From positions 12,090,001 to 12,154,000 of the forward strand of contig NC_068569.1 of assembly GCF_025698545.1 (NCBI RefSeq): 64,000 bases of DNA, written 5' to 3'. A program made the position numbers and the translations under genes. The notes under the pieces are model-generated. The model did no database searches and was not told the origin of the DNA. It saw only the letters and a list, made by a program, of their open reading frames with translations. Source of the stretch: Gossypium raimondii (taxonomy: Eukaryota > Streptophyta > Magnoliopsida > Malvales > Malvaceae). This document shows positions 22,296-35,050 of the stretch, piece by piece; positions within the stretch are counted from its first letter, which is position 1, and every line of letters begins with the position of its first letter.

Positions 22296-22521
22296 TCTCA
22301 CACCTCCAACCCAAAATTTTCCAATTGCGAACGAAAGTTGAAGGAACCGTATCCCCTTTCAAATTCAATCGAAATTCACCTACAACAGTAGAATAACAAC
22401 AGATAGATACATGATGCACATTACAATGTAAATTCTTTTTTTATTCTGGAAATTATAAGGCAAGCAAAAGATCATGAACAGAACTTTTCAGATTAAGAGA
22501 ACTAACCAGAAACAAATAAAA

Positions 22522-22581
22522 TTACAGTATGACAAGAAAGAAAACAACTAAGCGCACGCAGTTGACGAAAGACCACGGCAT
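22522..22581 (-). other. Possible second, short upstream ORF (19 codons)
   Basis: ATG at 22579-22581 reads MPWSFVNCVRLVVFFLVIL and a stop. It lies in the leader region upstream of the conserved uORF. Whether it remains in the mature transcript depends on leader splicing I cannot resolve. SAC51-family leaders usually carry several uORFs. Confidence 0.35.
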
Positions 22582-23262
22582 TTTGTTAGACTTTGATTCA
22601 ACCCCGAAGTGATTATTGAAGATAAAATCCAAGTCTTTTGCCTGCCAAAAAAAAATAAAGGAAGTAGGAGTTAAAATCAAACACAGTTACACAAGCACTT
22701 ACATTAAGAAACCAGGGGATCTGCAGTAAAAGAGGAATGAAGTAAACAAAAGGATCAATGATAATTCAAGCTCAGTGGAACTAAAACTCAAACGGAAAAT
22801 TAAAATCAAAGAAAGTAGTTCTATTTGGTAGCAGATATAGATCTAGGAGAAATCTAGAAAACGAAAGCACAGAAATTTTAATATAGAAAAACTCACTTTC
22901 CATTAAAAAAAATCACAAATTCCTCAGTGGAACTATATGCACGAATTGCAGATAAATTAGAGGGGGAAAACACAGAGACTAACAAAAATACTACCATTAA
23001 AATATATATGATACCTATTTTTTAAGGGGGAAACGTAAATAATCTAGATAACGAAAAGGAAAAAAAAATGAAAAAACTTACAATAAAAAAAAAACCACAA
23101 GTGAATCGAAGGACAGGAAGCAGCCAAACAAGAGAGGAAGGTAATAGGGAAAACTGGTCTGAAAAAGCCCCTGGATTTGCGCTGAAGAAAGCTGCAGAGT
23201 TTTAATTAAGGGAGTGAAGATAGTGAAATTCTGGGTAAGAGCAATTAATTTTCATTATATTT

Positions 23263-23270
23263 TTTATATA
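23263..23270 (-). promoter_or_regulatory. TATA box of the SAC51-type bHLH gene
   Basis: TATATAAA on the minus strand, about 2 kb before the main ATG. It implies a long intron-containing leader starting near 23235. Upstream lie a perfect CACGCGTG palindrome (23381-23388) and a G-rich run (23551-23576). Confidence 0.5.
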
Positions 23271-23550
23271 GGGATTTTGGTATTGAGATGTGTGCAGTTC
23301 GGAGTCAAACGCGGTGGGATTTGAGCCGTCGGATTTGGGCCATTTCCGTGTAATGCGGAAGGGAAAGTGACCGTTGGATGCACGCGTGACAGAGAGGAAC
23401 CAGTGGGGCTCACGAGGTTTGACGATTTATGCGTTATCGTGGAATCGACTCTTCTTCTCATTTGCTTTTTGTTTTTCGTTTTTTTCTCAATAATCCTTTG
23501 TAGATTACTTGTATTATTATTTTGTCTAATCAAGTATTAAGAACAAACTT

Positions 23551-23576
23551 TGGGTGGGGGCGGGGCGGGGCGGGGT
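23551..23576 (+). promoter_or_regulatory. G-quadruplex-capable G-run upstream of the bHLH gene
   Basis: Five runs of three to five G separated by single T or C bases, built on GGGGC repeats. It lies about 300 bp upstream of the TATA box in otherwise AT-rich DNA. The pattern satisfies the simple quadruplex rule on the plus strand, which is the non-template strand's complement for the gene. Confidence 0.5.
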
Positions 23577-23599
23577 AAACGTCTTCTAAACTTCTAATC

Positions 23600-25440
23600 A
23601 CTTTACTAGTAATCTATCTAATTTTTTATTATTAAACTATTTTTACAATTAATTAATTGTGTGATTGAATTTGGTGTTATTAATTGTGTTTACAATGAAA
23701 TCAATACATTTTTAAATCGAGTCAGCGGTAATTAGGTATTTTCATTTTTTTAATTTTTAAAATGTTTGAAATAATCTTCCACCTAAAAATTCAACATTTA
23801 TAAATGTGTAATTAAGTTCGCCTTACAAAATAAAAGAAAATTACTAAAATAATTTTTCTTATTTCAATTTATCATGAATTCTTTTCTTATCTATAAAAAT
23901 CAATAAAATTTATAGACATTAATATTTGAACTTATGTCAACCATATTCATAAATTTTTTTCGCTTCAACAAAAACTTTATTTTAATATTTTTATACGTTT
24001 TAATTTTATTACACAAATTATTTCACTCACATTGTTTGTTTATTTCATTTTATGAACTTTCGATGATTCTGGATGTTCATTAATAGCTTTCTACAAGTAA
24101 GCTCGATACCAATCCAAGAAATTTGACAATACAATGATAAACAATTGAAGTGCATTTAATATTATTAACTTTGATGTATTTATTTATTTAAATTTTATTT
24201 TACTCACAATTTAAACAATTTTCTTATTTTAATTCAATACATATTGTATATGTGCTATTACTAATTTCAAACTTTGCATTTCATTATTTATTATATGTTA
24301 TTTTTAAATGCCCGCTTATGTTTTAAATACGTAATTTCTACATGTATACAAGCGTAATAAAATTTTTAGTTTTAATTAAATTAATAAAAAATACTTATCA
24401 TTTAATTATTTTAAACAAATTTTATGTGTAAAATATTTATTTTTCACCGCCATATTTTCTAGTGTTGATTAAATTTATTATAAATCAAATTGTATCAATT
24501 ATTAGGTGAATGTATGAAATAAATCTATATTAATATAAAACTCTTTAACTGAATTTGATATTATAAGTCAAGTTAGATTAATTCGATAAGTAAATAATTA
24601 ATCCTAAAAATAATATAAATTCATAAAATGTAAATAAAACCCTAATTTAAACTTTTAAAATTTCAGGTTAAAAACTTCTCAATCTCTCATAAATTACTCA
24701 CTTAGCTTTAAACTATATTATGGCATAGTTAGGATGGGGTATAATTTTGACATAACAAATCTATTTATAAAGAAAATTAATGCAAATAAATAAGGATTTA
24801 GTTAAAATAATAAAATTGACATGATAAAACCATATTTTTTAGGTCAAAATTCCATAATTTTTTATTTCCCTAGATTGTATGGAAAAATATAAAACTACAA
24901 ACACCAATACACCATCATACTAATATTTCTTACTTTGTAAATGAATGAATTTTTGGTAATTTCCCAACTAAATTGAGGCTCGATTGATAGATTATAGCTA
25001 AGATGTCAAAATCAACCCAATCAATGAAATCAATAGTTCGTCTGGTTCAACTAGTGGCATAAAATTAGATGTAGACCCAACAGTTTGTGAATCAATTAAA
25101 AAAAAAAACTAACACAATAAATCTAACGGTTGAATAGTTTATTTTTTAAAAAGATAATTTGTCTTATTTTTATGTTTTTCTTTTAATTTTTTTGTTTAAT
25201 CATTGTTGAACCAACGATCGAATTGATCAAAACCTATTGATTCGAGAATCGATGGTCTAGTCTATTTGATCACCTGTTTGTTTTTTATAACATCGGTACA
25301 CCAACTCAAGCAAACAATTTTACCATTTATTTAAAATAAAAATATAATTGTTGTTTATTTTTTACTATATTTAAGTTATTGATGGAAACCAACTCAGTTG
25401 AAAAGGGACTAAATGTCTCATCGTTTAACCAAATATTTAC
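23600..25440. other. AT-rich spacer
   Basis: No gene. A degenerate repeat-like block at about 25000-25290 (GTTCAAC, GATCGAATTGATC and similar words) has a loose relative near 60440-60610. Confidence 0.35.
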
Positions 25441-25445
25441 TATAA

Positions 25446-25556
25446 GGTCCATTTGGATGAGCGTTTACCTCCAGTGCGGTCTCACATTATAGTATCTAAT
25501 CTCGCTGCCACTGCTGTTTGTACACTAACGGCAAGTAAACGCACCGCCCATCCAAA
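25446..25556. repeat. Tourist-like MITE, copy 1
   Basis: About 110 bp. The left end is TCCATTTGGATGAGCGTTTA and the right end is CGCACCGCCCATCCAAA. Inner words include GTATCTAATCTCGCTGCCAC. It shares its right half with the right end of the Harbinger element at 14750-14856. Confidence 0.6.
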
Positions 25557-25559
25557 GGT

Positions 25560-27735
25560 GAAACATCAATATAATTAAAAAATGAATCATATTTTTTTAC
25601 AAAATCAATTATATTCTAATAAAAATATTTTCCTCTTTCTATGTTTTTTTATATAAATTCAATAAAAATTGGCGCTTAAAATCATAACATTTAAATATAT
25701 GATTTTATGTTTTTCAACCTATACATTATTTAATATTTAAAAAGTAAATTAATCCATCCATGTGTTGTAATCCAGCTTTTAATACTTTAATCCTTTCCAT
25801 CGCGTAAAAAATGTGCACAGACAGAAGCATATAAAATAAATTTACAAAAACCAAATGAGGTAATCTCTCTTTAAATATATAAAATTCACAATCGTGATGA
25901 AATCTCCTTCTTTTACATAGAAATAGAATCTTATTTTCGTACGTGGTCCCATTATTCTCCTCATCCTTCATTTGTTGGAGGAAAAGACTAAAGAGTTTTT
26001 AGGTCTCTCAAAGTTCGAACATCCGCTCATTCCTACTAAAATCAAGATGTTAATTAAGGACGAGATTCCTCACAACATCACTTTGATTTTCTTTTAATCT
26101 TTAATTTATTCACATATTCTAAAAAATTGTAAACATAAAAGGATTGTTTTTAAGCAAAACTATATTATCAAGTACATAAACTATCATTGTAATTTAACCT
26201 CCAGTAAAATTTGATTATTTTTAAAATAAAATATTATTTTCACGTATATTGTGATTAATGCATGCGTGGGAATAATGTACAACACTCGTATAAACAAAAT
26301 CAAAATATTAGAGACACATGATTTTCACGTGAAGGTATAGTGGGCAACAAACATTCATGTTTGATGGCTTTGGCCAAATATTTCCATCAAATTCCTTTTC
26401 TTTCCAAACTCGTGTTCGTAATTTGATTACCGAAGGAGCAAATTTAAATTCCAACTAGAACAGCTCAACAATCTCTGGGAAAATTACGTCCCTTTCCAAA
26501 CATCTGAAAATTCCTAAAGCTCTCATGTCGCCCTCTCACCACTCTGCAAAATCTTTCCTCTTCCCCCCCATTGGAGTCGAAGCTCTAATATCTCGGCTAT
26601 CATTTACTTTGATTACGAGTTGTGGTGCCATTGTTTCTTCGACTTTGTGATGATTTCAAAGTTGTAATTGAATTCAATCTCAAATTTCAGGGTTCGTGGT
26701 GATTTCATGTTCTTCACTGGATTTTAATCTGTTTAAAGATTGAGGTAAGTTTTCATGAGATTATTTTCAATCAATACTAAAGATTTTTAGCTTCGAAATG
26801 AGATTTTATCATTAATAACCTACCTCAAGGACAACCTGCGAGCCCAATAAAAAAATTGTGTGTTTTTTTTACTCTCAGATTTTATCTTACTAAATTTGGT
26901 GAGGTTTCAAGACTTTATGTGTAATTTTGTTTACTAGAAGTTTTCTTCTTTAGAGATTTCATGAAGCTTCCGATTTTTACTTTTAGATAGAATTGTGGAC
27001 GTGGGTGTTAACAATGTTATCTTTAATCTTTAGCAGGGGCATAAACAACGGGCTAATTGGAAATGATATAAAATAAAATATATACATGTATATTTCATCC
27101 AAAAGTAGGTTGGTAGAAAAATTAAATACTCCTTACAACATCCACAAATAAGTTTAATTTTAATATAATCCAAGAGCTAGGGCAACTTACATGCAATGCG
27201 TAAATACATCTCTTTGTAAGAGAAGTCGGATTGTATTTTAGTTTTTTGTTAAAAAAATGAGTAAATTAATCTTTGCACGCAAACTAATCATTCTGTTAAA
27301 AATTAGTCATTGTATGTTAGCACGAGGTAAATGTGACACACCATGACAAATTTTTAATAGTAGAAATTAATAAAAATTTTAATAAAAATGACTAGTCAGC
27401 CATTTGATCTAATATACAAAGATTAATTTATTCATTTTTAAATAATAAAACAAAATATAATATAACTCTTAATACATTCAGCAACTCAAAATGATCAAAA
27501 GCATTATTCTAAATAACTTCTTCTCATCCTAGTTAATGCATCAGTATATTGGTTCCCCCTCCCAACACATGCTTCGAAGCATCTATATTGGAAACCACTG
27601 AGAAGCATCAAGATATATAACCACAGTAGAATCAATTTCAATATCCAGATATTCAATATTAAAACAATTTGTAACACATACCTTTGCATTGACTCAGGTT
27701 ATAAGCATAAACCTACTTCTTCCTCCCTTTCCTTT
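25560..27735. other. Spacer with an orphan leader-like exon
   Basis: At about 26480-26744 a pyrimidine-rich, leader-like stretch ends TTGAG and is followed by the donor GTAAGTTTT at 26745. A G-box CACGTG stands at 26336-26341 upstream. No coding exon follows on the plus strand before repeats begin. It may be the 5' end of a truncated gene or a non-coding transcript. The remainder is AT-rich. Confidence 0.3.
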
Positions 27736-27738
27736 TTA

Positions 27739-27888
27739 GAGTGAGTTTGGATGGGCGATAGATTTACATATGACTAGTTTAAAAACAACGGTGGTAGCGA
27801 GATTAAATACTGTAGCGATACTATAACGTGAGACAAAAAATAAACTAAACGCATCGTATCACACCCCACCACCCATCCAAACCCATCC
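27739..27888. mobile_element. Tourist-like MITE, copy 2, with TTA target duplication
   Basis: 150 bp. The left end is GAGTGAGTTTGGATGGGCGA and the right end is CCACCCATCCAAACCCATCC, which are inverted repeats of each other. It is flanked by TTA on both sides (27736-27738 and 27889-27891). The TTA target and the TTTGGATGGGCG terminus mark it as a PIF/Harbinger-derived miniature element. It lies in the opposite orientation to copies 1 and 3. Confidence 0.75.
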
Positions 27889-27891
27889 TTA

Positions 27892-28194
27892 ATCACAGAC
27901 GAAACACTTTATTTGTATTTTTCCCTAATTTTAAGAATTTTAATCCCACTGCCGTTGACTAAATAATAATTCAATCTCTTAACTATTAATATTATCATTC
28001 CAAATATATATTTATACTTCACCCCTCAAATTTTTCCAATGATGTTTGATTTCTTAATTTGACCCTACTATGATATTTAGCTTCAAATTATAATTTCTTA
28101 AAACTTTGGTCTAAACCTCGTTTATTAATATTAGTTTAATTATTTATATTTTAATGTTTAAAATTAAATAGATAAATTATAGCAATTACTAAGC

Positions 28195-28230
<36 letters not shown>

Positions 28231-29393
28231 CTTTATATATCACACCTTGATGGTTCGCTATTTAAGTTGGCTCATACTTTATAAATAATGGGCGACAAGA
28301 TTACCCTCATCCCATTTCAAGCTGGGCTTAAGTGAACTTTTAAAAAATGGAGTAACAGTGCAATTTTGACCCGTTGTCATAATTCAGAAAACAACAACAA
28401 CATGGCCACGATCTCTACAGAGTGCAATGAAAACATGTAAATACAGTAATTATTAGAAGTTTTAATTTTTATTTTCTGATTGTTACCTTTTGTACCATAC
28501 ATGTGCCACTTAAAATAGTTCATTAGTAGCTTGTCTAAAATTTTTGATAAGCTTTAGGTATTATGTCTATGTTATTTTCAGATTCAAAAGGTAAGTGTTA
28601 GAGAATATTCGAAATTTATAAAATCTATTACATATTAAAAAACCATATATTCATAAAAGAATCATCCCTACTTTTAATCTCTCTTTTATTATTTTAGTTT
28701 AGTAGTGAGATTTGGGTTGATTTGATCTAATTTAAATCGGTCGGTGGCTGAATCTAGTTTGGTTAGAGGTTGGTTAATGAGTTTTTGAAATTTCAGTTAT
28801 CGGGTTAATTCAATTTGAAATTAGGTAATTAATTCAAATATTTGTTGTTTTAAAACTTATGTAATATTTGGTTGTTAACTTTCAAGACTCATGTAGTGTT
28901 TCTAATGTCTTATTTGTTGTTTTCATCTCCATTTAAAGTTTTTTGAACTATTAAAAAAGAACATTAATAATGTAATTTTATATGTTTTATACTTATTTTA
29001 ACCAAAAGAAAAAACATATAAATTTCGGTTAACTCGACCTGTTAACCAAAATATTTCGATTCGATTAATATATTTAAAAAAACTACGATCCGATTAATTA
29101 TTAAAGATTTTTACATTTTAAATAATTCAATTAATAATAATTTAATTCAAATATTAACCAAACCGACTATTTTAACAGACTTACTCTCTCTTGGTTTTGC
29201 ACCAACTATTACGTTTTCTTGCACCCTCAAGTTAAGGTAATTTAAACTAGGAATTCTTTTAGTTTCCCCACTTTTGTTGGTTGAGAGAGGCTTTGCCTCA
29301 GTAAAAAGTCATTGTTTTTATTCCAATTAACTTTTTACCTTGTTGCTTTTCATGCTACAAGTCATAGGACATTAATATAGCTTTAGCCACTTA
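27892..29393. other. AT-rich spacer with dinucleotide repeat
   Basis: Contains an AT dinucleotide microsatellite at 28197-28229, about 16 units. The 28700-29190 region is AT-rich with words such as GGTTAACTCGACC that look like a decayed repeat. No gene seen. Confidence 0.45.
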
Positions 29394-29547
29394 TTTTGAT
29401 TGGATTTGGATGGGCGATTGAGTGTGATGTGGTGTGTTTAGTTTACTTTTTGTCTCACGCTACAGTATCGTTACAGTGTCTAATCTCACCGCCACCGCTA
29501 TTTTTACACTAACTACAAATAAACGCACCGCCCATCCAAACTTACCC
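29394..29547. mobile_element. Tourist-like MITE, copy 3
   Basis: About 154 bp. The left end contains ATTTGGATGGGCGATTGAG and the right end CACCGCCCATCCAAACTTACCC, followed by TTA. The right 80 bp (TCTCACCGCCACCGCTATTT and flanks) align well with the right end of the autonomous-type Harbinger element at 14777-14850. Confidence 0.7.
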
Positions 29548-29549
29548 TT

Positions 29550-30260
29550 AATCTTTCAAGTTAGCTCCATCAATCTTTTTCTTTTTTTTTTTTTGTTCTA
29601 AAAAGAATGGGCTTTTTACTTCCAAAGAGGGAGAACTAGAAATTGAAAAAGTTTCCACTTACTCCAAGTGAAGTCTGAATTTTTTTTTTCTGTAAGGTCG
29701 GATTTGAATCATTACTAATTTTATTATCACTATATTAAAAGAAAATTTTACAATTTCCCCGGGATAAAACTATAAACTTTCTAATTTTGAAGAGACTGGA
29801 GGTGAATTTTAAATTCTAGAGGAAGTCAAAATGCAAATTTACCCAGTAAATTAATTTAATATTTTATAAAGTAAAAAAAAGACTAAAAGGGAAATGATCA
29901 TTTATTGGGTAACGTTGGCAAAGGAGAATAGTAGTGGGGAAAACCAATATAAAATTTCTATATATCTGATAGATTGTAGTGAATCTTGGAGCTGCTGTTA
30001 TCACATAATTCTCCCATTGTTTCGTGTAAGATTATTATGCAGGCCCAGATGCTATATTCAACACTTTTTAATCAATCATTTTCTTTTTCGAAATAAAATG
30101 AAGATGAATAAGATGATTAAAGCTGTGAAAAGAAGGTAGGCAAAATGCAAATGCATGTTTAGCACATAAAAATTCACCTCATGCTCTCATTGATTTGCAA
30201 CAAATTTACATCACATCAACAGAGAAAACTTCAAACACAAATCACTCTCACCATCTAATC
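29550..30260. other. Spacer and 3' flank of LHCB1
   Basis: No coding region seen. The last part (about 30160-30260) is the probable 3' untranslated region of LHCB1, transcribed on the minus strand. Confidence 0.45.
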
Positions 30261-31058
30261 TCACTTTCCGGGAACAAAGTTGGTGGCGTAGGCCCAGGCA
30301 TTGTTGTTAACTGGGTCAGCAAGGTGGTCAGCCAAGTTCTCCAATGGTCCCTTTCCGGTGACTATGGCTTGGACGAAGAATCCAAACATGGAGAACATAG
30401 CCAATCTGCCGTTCTTGATCTCCTTCACCTTAAGCTCAGCGAATGCCTCTGGGTCGTCAGCAAGACCCAATGGGTCGAAGCTGCCACCTGGGTACAAGGG
30501 GTCGGTTACCTCACCGAGAGGCCCGCCAGCAATACGGTAACCCTCAACAGCTCCCATCAAGATAACTTGGCAAGCCCAGATGGCCAAGATGCTTTGAGCG
30601 TGGATCAAGCTTGGGTTTCCCAAGTAGTCAAGCCCACCTTCGCTGAAGATCTGAGATCCGGCCTTGAACCACACAGCCTCACCGAATTTGACTCCATTCC
30701 TAGCCAAAAGCTCAGGGAAAACACACCCAAGAGCACCCAACATAGCCCACCTACAGTGGATGACTTCGAGCTCACGGTTCCTGGCAAATGTCTCTGGGTC
30801 CGCCGAGAGTCCAGCAGTGTCCCAACCGTAGTCACCAGGGAATTCTCCAGTCAAGTAAGATGGAGGCTCACCAGATAGTGGACCCAAGTACAAGACTCGG
30901 TCAGGACCGTACCATGGACTTCCAGAGGGAGCAGCCTTGGTAGCGGTTTTCCTCATGGAAACACGGCCATTGCCTTGGATTTTAGGGGCGGAAGGAGAGA
31001 GCTTGACGGCCTTTCCGGCGAAAGATGGGGAAGAGAGAGCCATGGTTGCAGCCGCCAT
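30261..31058 (-). CDS. LHCB1: Chlorophyll a/b-binding protein of LHCII type 1
   Basis: Intronless 265-residue ORF with ATG at 31056-31058. Residues 1 to about 35 are a chloroplast transit peptide ([18 protein letters not shown]...). The mature protein begins near MRKTATK, the region of N-terminal threonine phosphorylation. WYGPDR (49-54) is the LHCII trimerisation motif. The first transmembrane helix carries [11 protein letters not shown] (96-106) and the third [14 protein letters not shown] (208-221), the two symmetric chlorophyll-ligating Glu-Arg motifs. The C-terminus [10 protein letters not shown] is typical. It binds chlorophylls a and b in trimeric photosystem II antenna in the thylakoid. 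The type 1 call rests on [10 protein letters not shown] and [16 protein letters not shown]. The gene is complete and has a light-responsive type promoter. Confidence 0.97.
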   Translation of the reverse strand: MAAATMALSSPSFAGKAVKLSPSAPKIQGNGRVSMRKTATKAAPSGSPWYGPDRVLYLGPLSGEPPSYLTGEFPGDYGWDTAGLSADPETFARNRELEVIHCRWAMLGALGCVFPELLARNGVKFGEAVWFKAGSQIFSEGGLDYLGNPSLIHAQSILAIWACQVILMGAVEGYRIAGGPLGEVTDPLYPGGSFDPLGLADDPEAFAELKVKEIKNGRLAMFSMFGFFVQAIVTGKGPLENLADHLADPVNNNAWAYATNFVPGK

Positions 31059-31140
31059 TCTGAAGGGGAAAGATGATCTCGGGTGATGGGAGTTTGTGGT
31101 ATAAGTTTTGAGAGTGATGGAAAGGGGGCAATGCGCAGGG

Positions 31141-31181
31141 ATTATATAGGGAGCTGTGGGCGAGGTTCCTCAATCCTTATC
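31141..31181 (-). promoter_or_regulatory. LHCB1 core promoter: TATA box and I-box
   Basis: Minus-strand TATATAA at 31142-31148 stands about 85 bp before the ATG. GATAAG (I-box core) at 31176-31181 lies 30 bp further upstream, within CTAGATAAGGATTGAGG. The TATA-GATAAG pairing is characteristic of light-regulated CAB promoters. Confidence 0.65.
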
Positions 31182-31199
31182 TAGGCCAGTATCTATATC

Positions 31200-34100
31200 T
31201 CTCATTTCATTGGGGGCTCAAGATTTCGATATTTTCTTTGGAATTTCCACTTGGCACTCTTTCCATCCACAAAAACACTCAACGGGCAGTAGCCGATGCC
31301 AGTATCTATCTTTTTTTTTTTTTTTTAATTCTCATTTTGTCTTTGAAATTTGAATGCACAGTTGGAGATTTTGACACTCACTATAATTAAATATTGACAA
31401 CCACAAATTATTAGGACAATAAACGAGTTTTGAAAGAAAGAAACTTGTTGAGCCCATATGCAGTGGATTTGTTCTTCAAGTTATGATGTTGAAATGATGG
31501 CAGCAAAATACAAGTCACTGAGTTTGAGTGGCTGTTAAGATATGTATGTAAAATATCTACATGGGGAAAAATATCTTGCGTTGCAGCAGTAGAGCCATGA
31601 AAAATACTTGAAATAGATCAAATCTGTACAGACTTTATGAACCAAATTCACCCCCCTCCCCAATAGGCTAAATTTAGTATGGAGACAGAGTTCCTTTTGT
31701 CAAGCAGGAACAGATAAACAATTTACGGTTGATAAGAAGCCAATCAGCCATTTAAAAAGCTTCCAAATCTTAGCTTTGATCATTGTTATTTTTTTTCTAA
31801 TTTTGTGTTGTGTTTATAGTTGAAGCATTAACGGTATTCTGTAAAATAAAGGCAACATTATATAGACAGTGAAATGGAAATATATGTTTCTAAATGCAGA
31901 CTGTTAGTATTGTTAACGTGATAACGAGCTTAGCCTTGGAACAATTTTCTCAGGAAAAAGTTTGGATTTTTCCTATTTTGGCACAACTCAAAAGCGTTAT
32001 CTTATGACTATCAATGTCTGAATTCCTATTGGTTTGTAACATTTGGGATGTCTATTTTGCAATGTCTAGTTGGAGTAATTTTGGTGAAGCTGATCTATCG
32101 AAAATCTGAACCAATTTTTGAAGTGTTATTTGTTGCTCCAATGAGATAATGCCACTTGTTATGGTCGGATATATATTCCCCAATACCATATCTGCTTGGA
32201 ACAAACATTATTTTATTTGTTTTTTTACTGTTTGCTTACAGATTAATGGTTGACAGAAACAAGAATCACGGAATTTAAAAGGAAAAAAGAATTAATTAAG
32301 TTTTTCATGAGCATTCAAAATTTTAAATTGTATTAATTAAGCCTTTTACTTTTTTATTTATTTATTTATTTTAACCATTACTGTCAATGATAACAATTTC
32401 TAACCTATTATTGCCAGTTAGTAAAAATTAAAAATTTCAAAAAATTATTTGAACTTTTATATCTAGAATAAATTTGGACAAATAAATAATTATTTGTGTA
32501 GGTTCATCTTGGATTTAATCTTTTAAAAATTATAAATTTTAAAATTAATAAAATGTTAAATAAAATTCAAAATAGAAAATTATTTAAATGTTGAAGTCCA
32601 AAATTATATAAAGTTTTAAAATATTAATTTTTCTTAAAAATATGAAATGTGTATCAATGTTTTAATTTTACTGTAACTTTTAGACTATATAAAAAAAGAA
32701 TAGATCGTAAATATATATAATTTTAAATTTTATTGATTCTATTTATAAAGTTAAAAAAAGAGTATAAATGTAGCTCAATTGTATTCTTACACGTGTAGCA
32801 CTAAAAGTACTTGAACAAACTAATAGATATTACAATTTACTAAAATAAATAAATTAGTTCTATGAACATTTCAATCGAGTATATTAATAAAAATTTTATT
32901 TCTAAAAATAATTTGAAAGAATTTTAATATTACTAAATTTGAAAAGAGTTTTAAATATAAAAATTAATCAAATAATATGAAGGATAATAATTTAAAAGGT
33001 AAACTACGTTGGTGGTGTTGGGGAGGTTTTATTTTAGTTACTCAATTTAAAATATTTTCAATTTCGTCACTAGCATTTTTAAAATTTAAAATTTTAATCC
33101 TCACCGTTAAATACTTAACGAAAAGTTGACGTGGGCCATTTTTATTGGCCTAATAATAAATTTAGTCTTTCAGTACTTACACATTTTATCAATTCAATTT
33201 GATTCTTAATCTAACAATTTAACAAATTTACAAAATTTGTCATTTAGTTCTAATTCTAAAAATTGAATAAATTTAGCTTTATATATTTACAGAATTTAAA
33301 CCTTTAGAATTAGATTAAATTAACAAATTTTGTTTGAGTTTCAGAGTGCGAAGAAAACTGCAGTTAAATTGATCGAATTTTATTGGATGATGTAGGTCTC
33401 TTATAAAATTCCTAAAACCCCTTCATTAGAATTTGAATTTTAGAATTTTTATTTAGATTTCAAAAATAGTAAATTAGTTAGATATGTAATATTTAAAGCC
33501 CAAACTAATAACTAGGGTAGAAGAAGTACCTGATTTATGTAATATAAGTTTTTTCTTAGAATACAATTAAAATGTTTTGATATTTGAGGATCAATTTATA
33601 ATATGAAATGTAGTTTGAGGATGTTAATGCAATTAACTCTTTTTAGATATTCAAGCGATAATTGTATGTACATGGCTGATGCCTTTGTTAGTGAGGGATC
33701 CAGCTTGGAAGGGTAACTGCAATCTGTTTAATCCGTTGGTTCGATAACTTTTTTTAATTAACTTAAATCATTTAAATCGACTTTGATTCAGTTCGTAATG
33801 TAAGTTTTTCGGATTATTAGGTTGAGTTTATACGATTATATATTTATTATATAATATAAAATATAGATATATTTATATAATTTAAAAATAATATAAAATA
33901 AATCGATTTTTTCGATCAATTCAATTTCAAGTTTCAAAAATTAATAACTGACCAAATTAATCGATTAAGTCGAGGTCAAAACTAACCAATTCACTCCACT
34001 TGACTAAACTGAAATTAAAAAAAAAAAAAACTGAATGAGTCAATTTTTTTCGATTTTTTCAACTAAAACTGAAAATTGGTCTCCATAAATATGATAGTCT

Positions 34101-35050
34101 AAAGCTCAAAGATTCAATGTTTCTACAAGGTAAACTTAAGGGTTTCGGTGGGAAAGTACTTTTCCAATTAGCGAACAACATATTGCTTTTAAAAAGTATT
34201 TTTTCGTCTAAATGAAAAAGTTGAGATTCGGATATTTTTGACTTTTGCTCTCAACTTTTACGTTTTGAAGTAAAATGATCAAAATACCGTTATTTATAGT
34301 AATTATATTTAAAATGTATATAAAAAAATTAGTTTCGTTTATATTTTTTATATCATTATATTAAATTATTTAAATACCATTTATCATTATATTAATTTAC
34401 TTAAATATTATTCATAAATATCGTTATATTAAATTATTCAAATATCATTCATAATTAGGTATAAAATTTTAAAATATTTTATTTTTGTATCATTAATTTT
34501 ACAAGTAATTTATATTAATAACTCAAAAGGTGGTTGGAATTTATATTTCATGTATCATTATATTAAATTATTTAAATATTATATAAATAAATTAATTTTT
34601 TCTTTCCAATATCATGTCTAAAATAGATATTTTAATTTTCAATCACAATTTTTTATAACAACATCAAACATTTAAAATTAACAAACCATACTTTTTTTCA
34701 TAAAATTTTCAAAAACAATTTTCAACACAGTAATAATGGGGAACTAAGCCTTCATTTCTAAGGGCTAAGAAGGGTTGGATGGTTAGTTATGTCAGGTTAA
34801 TTCAATCTGTTTTGAGTTGGGTTTGTGTTTAAATTTTTTAATTTTGGGTTGGTCTTATTCAATCTGTTTTCTTGTTTAAAAAATAAAATACATAAAAAAT
34901 ATTTTTATATTTTTATAATTAAATTTATACTATACCTCCTAGTTTTTTAATAGTTAGTTATATGTCTTGCAATTAAATCTGTTTAAGGGTTGAGTTCTCT
35001 GTTTAAATTCGAAAATTTATTTGAAATATAAAATGTTTAAATAAAATAAT
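31200..35050. other. AT-rich spacer
   Basis: Upstream LHCB1 region and then gene-free sequence. Fragments of decayed repeats are visible near 32990-33330 (paired AATTTAACAAATTT words) and 33720-34080. A block at 34140-34740 opens with AGTACTTTTCC and AAAAGTATTTTTTCG words, resembling non-autonomous hAT elements. None could be bounded. Confidence 0.35.

Noticed and set aside
28197..28229. AT dinucleotide run as a functional element
   Set aside because: An ordinary microsatellite; recorded in the spacer entry only.
30195..30878. A 227-codon plus-strand open frame
   Set aside because: It is the antisense shadow of LHCB1, whose codon use keeps the reverse frame open. No family features.
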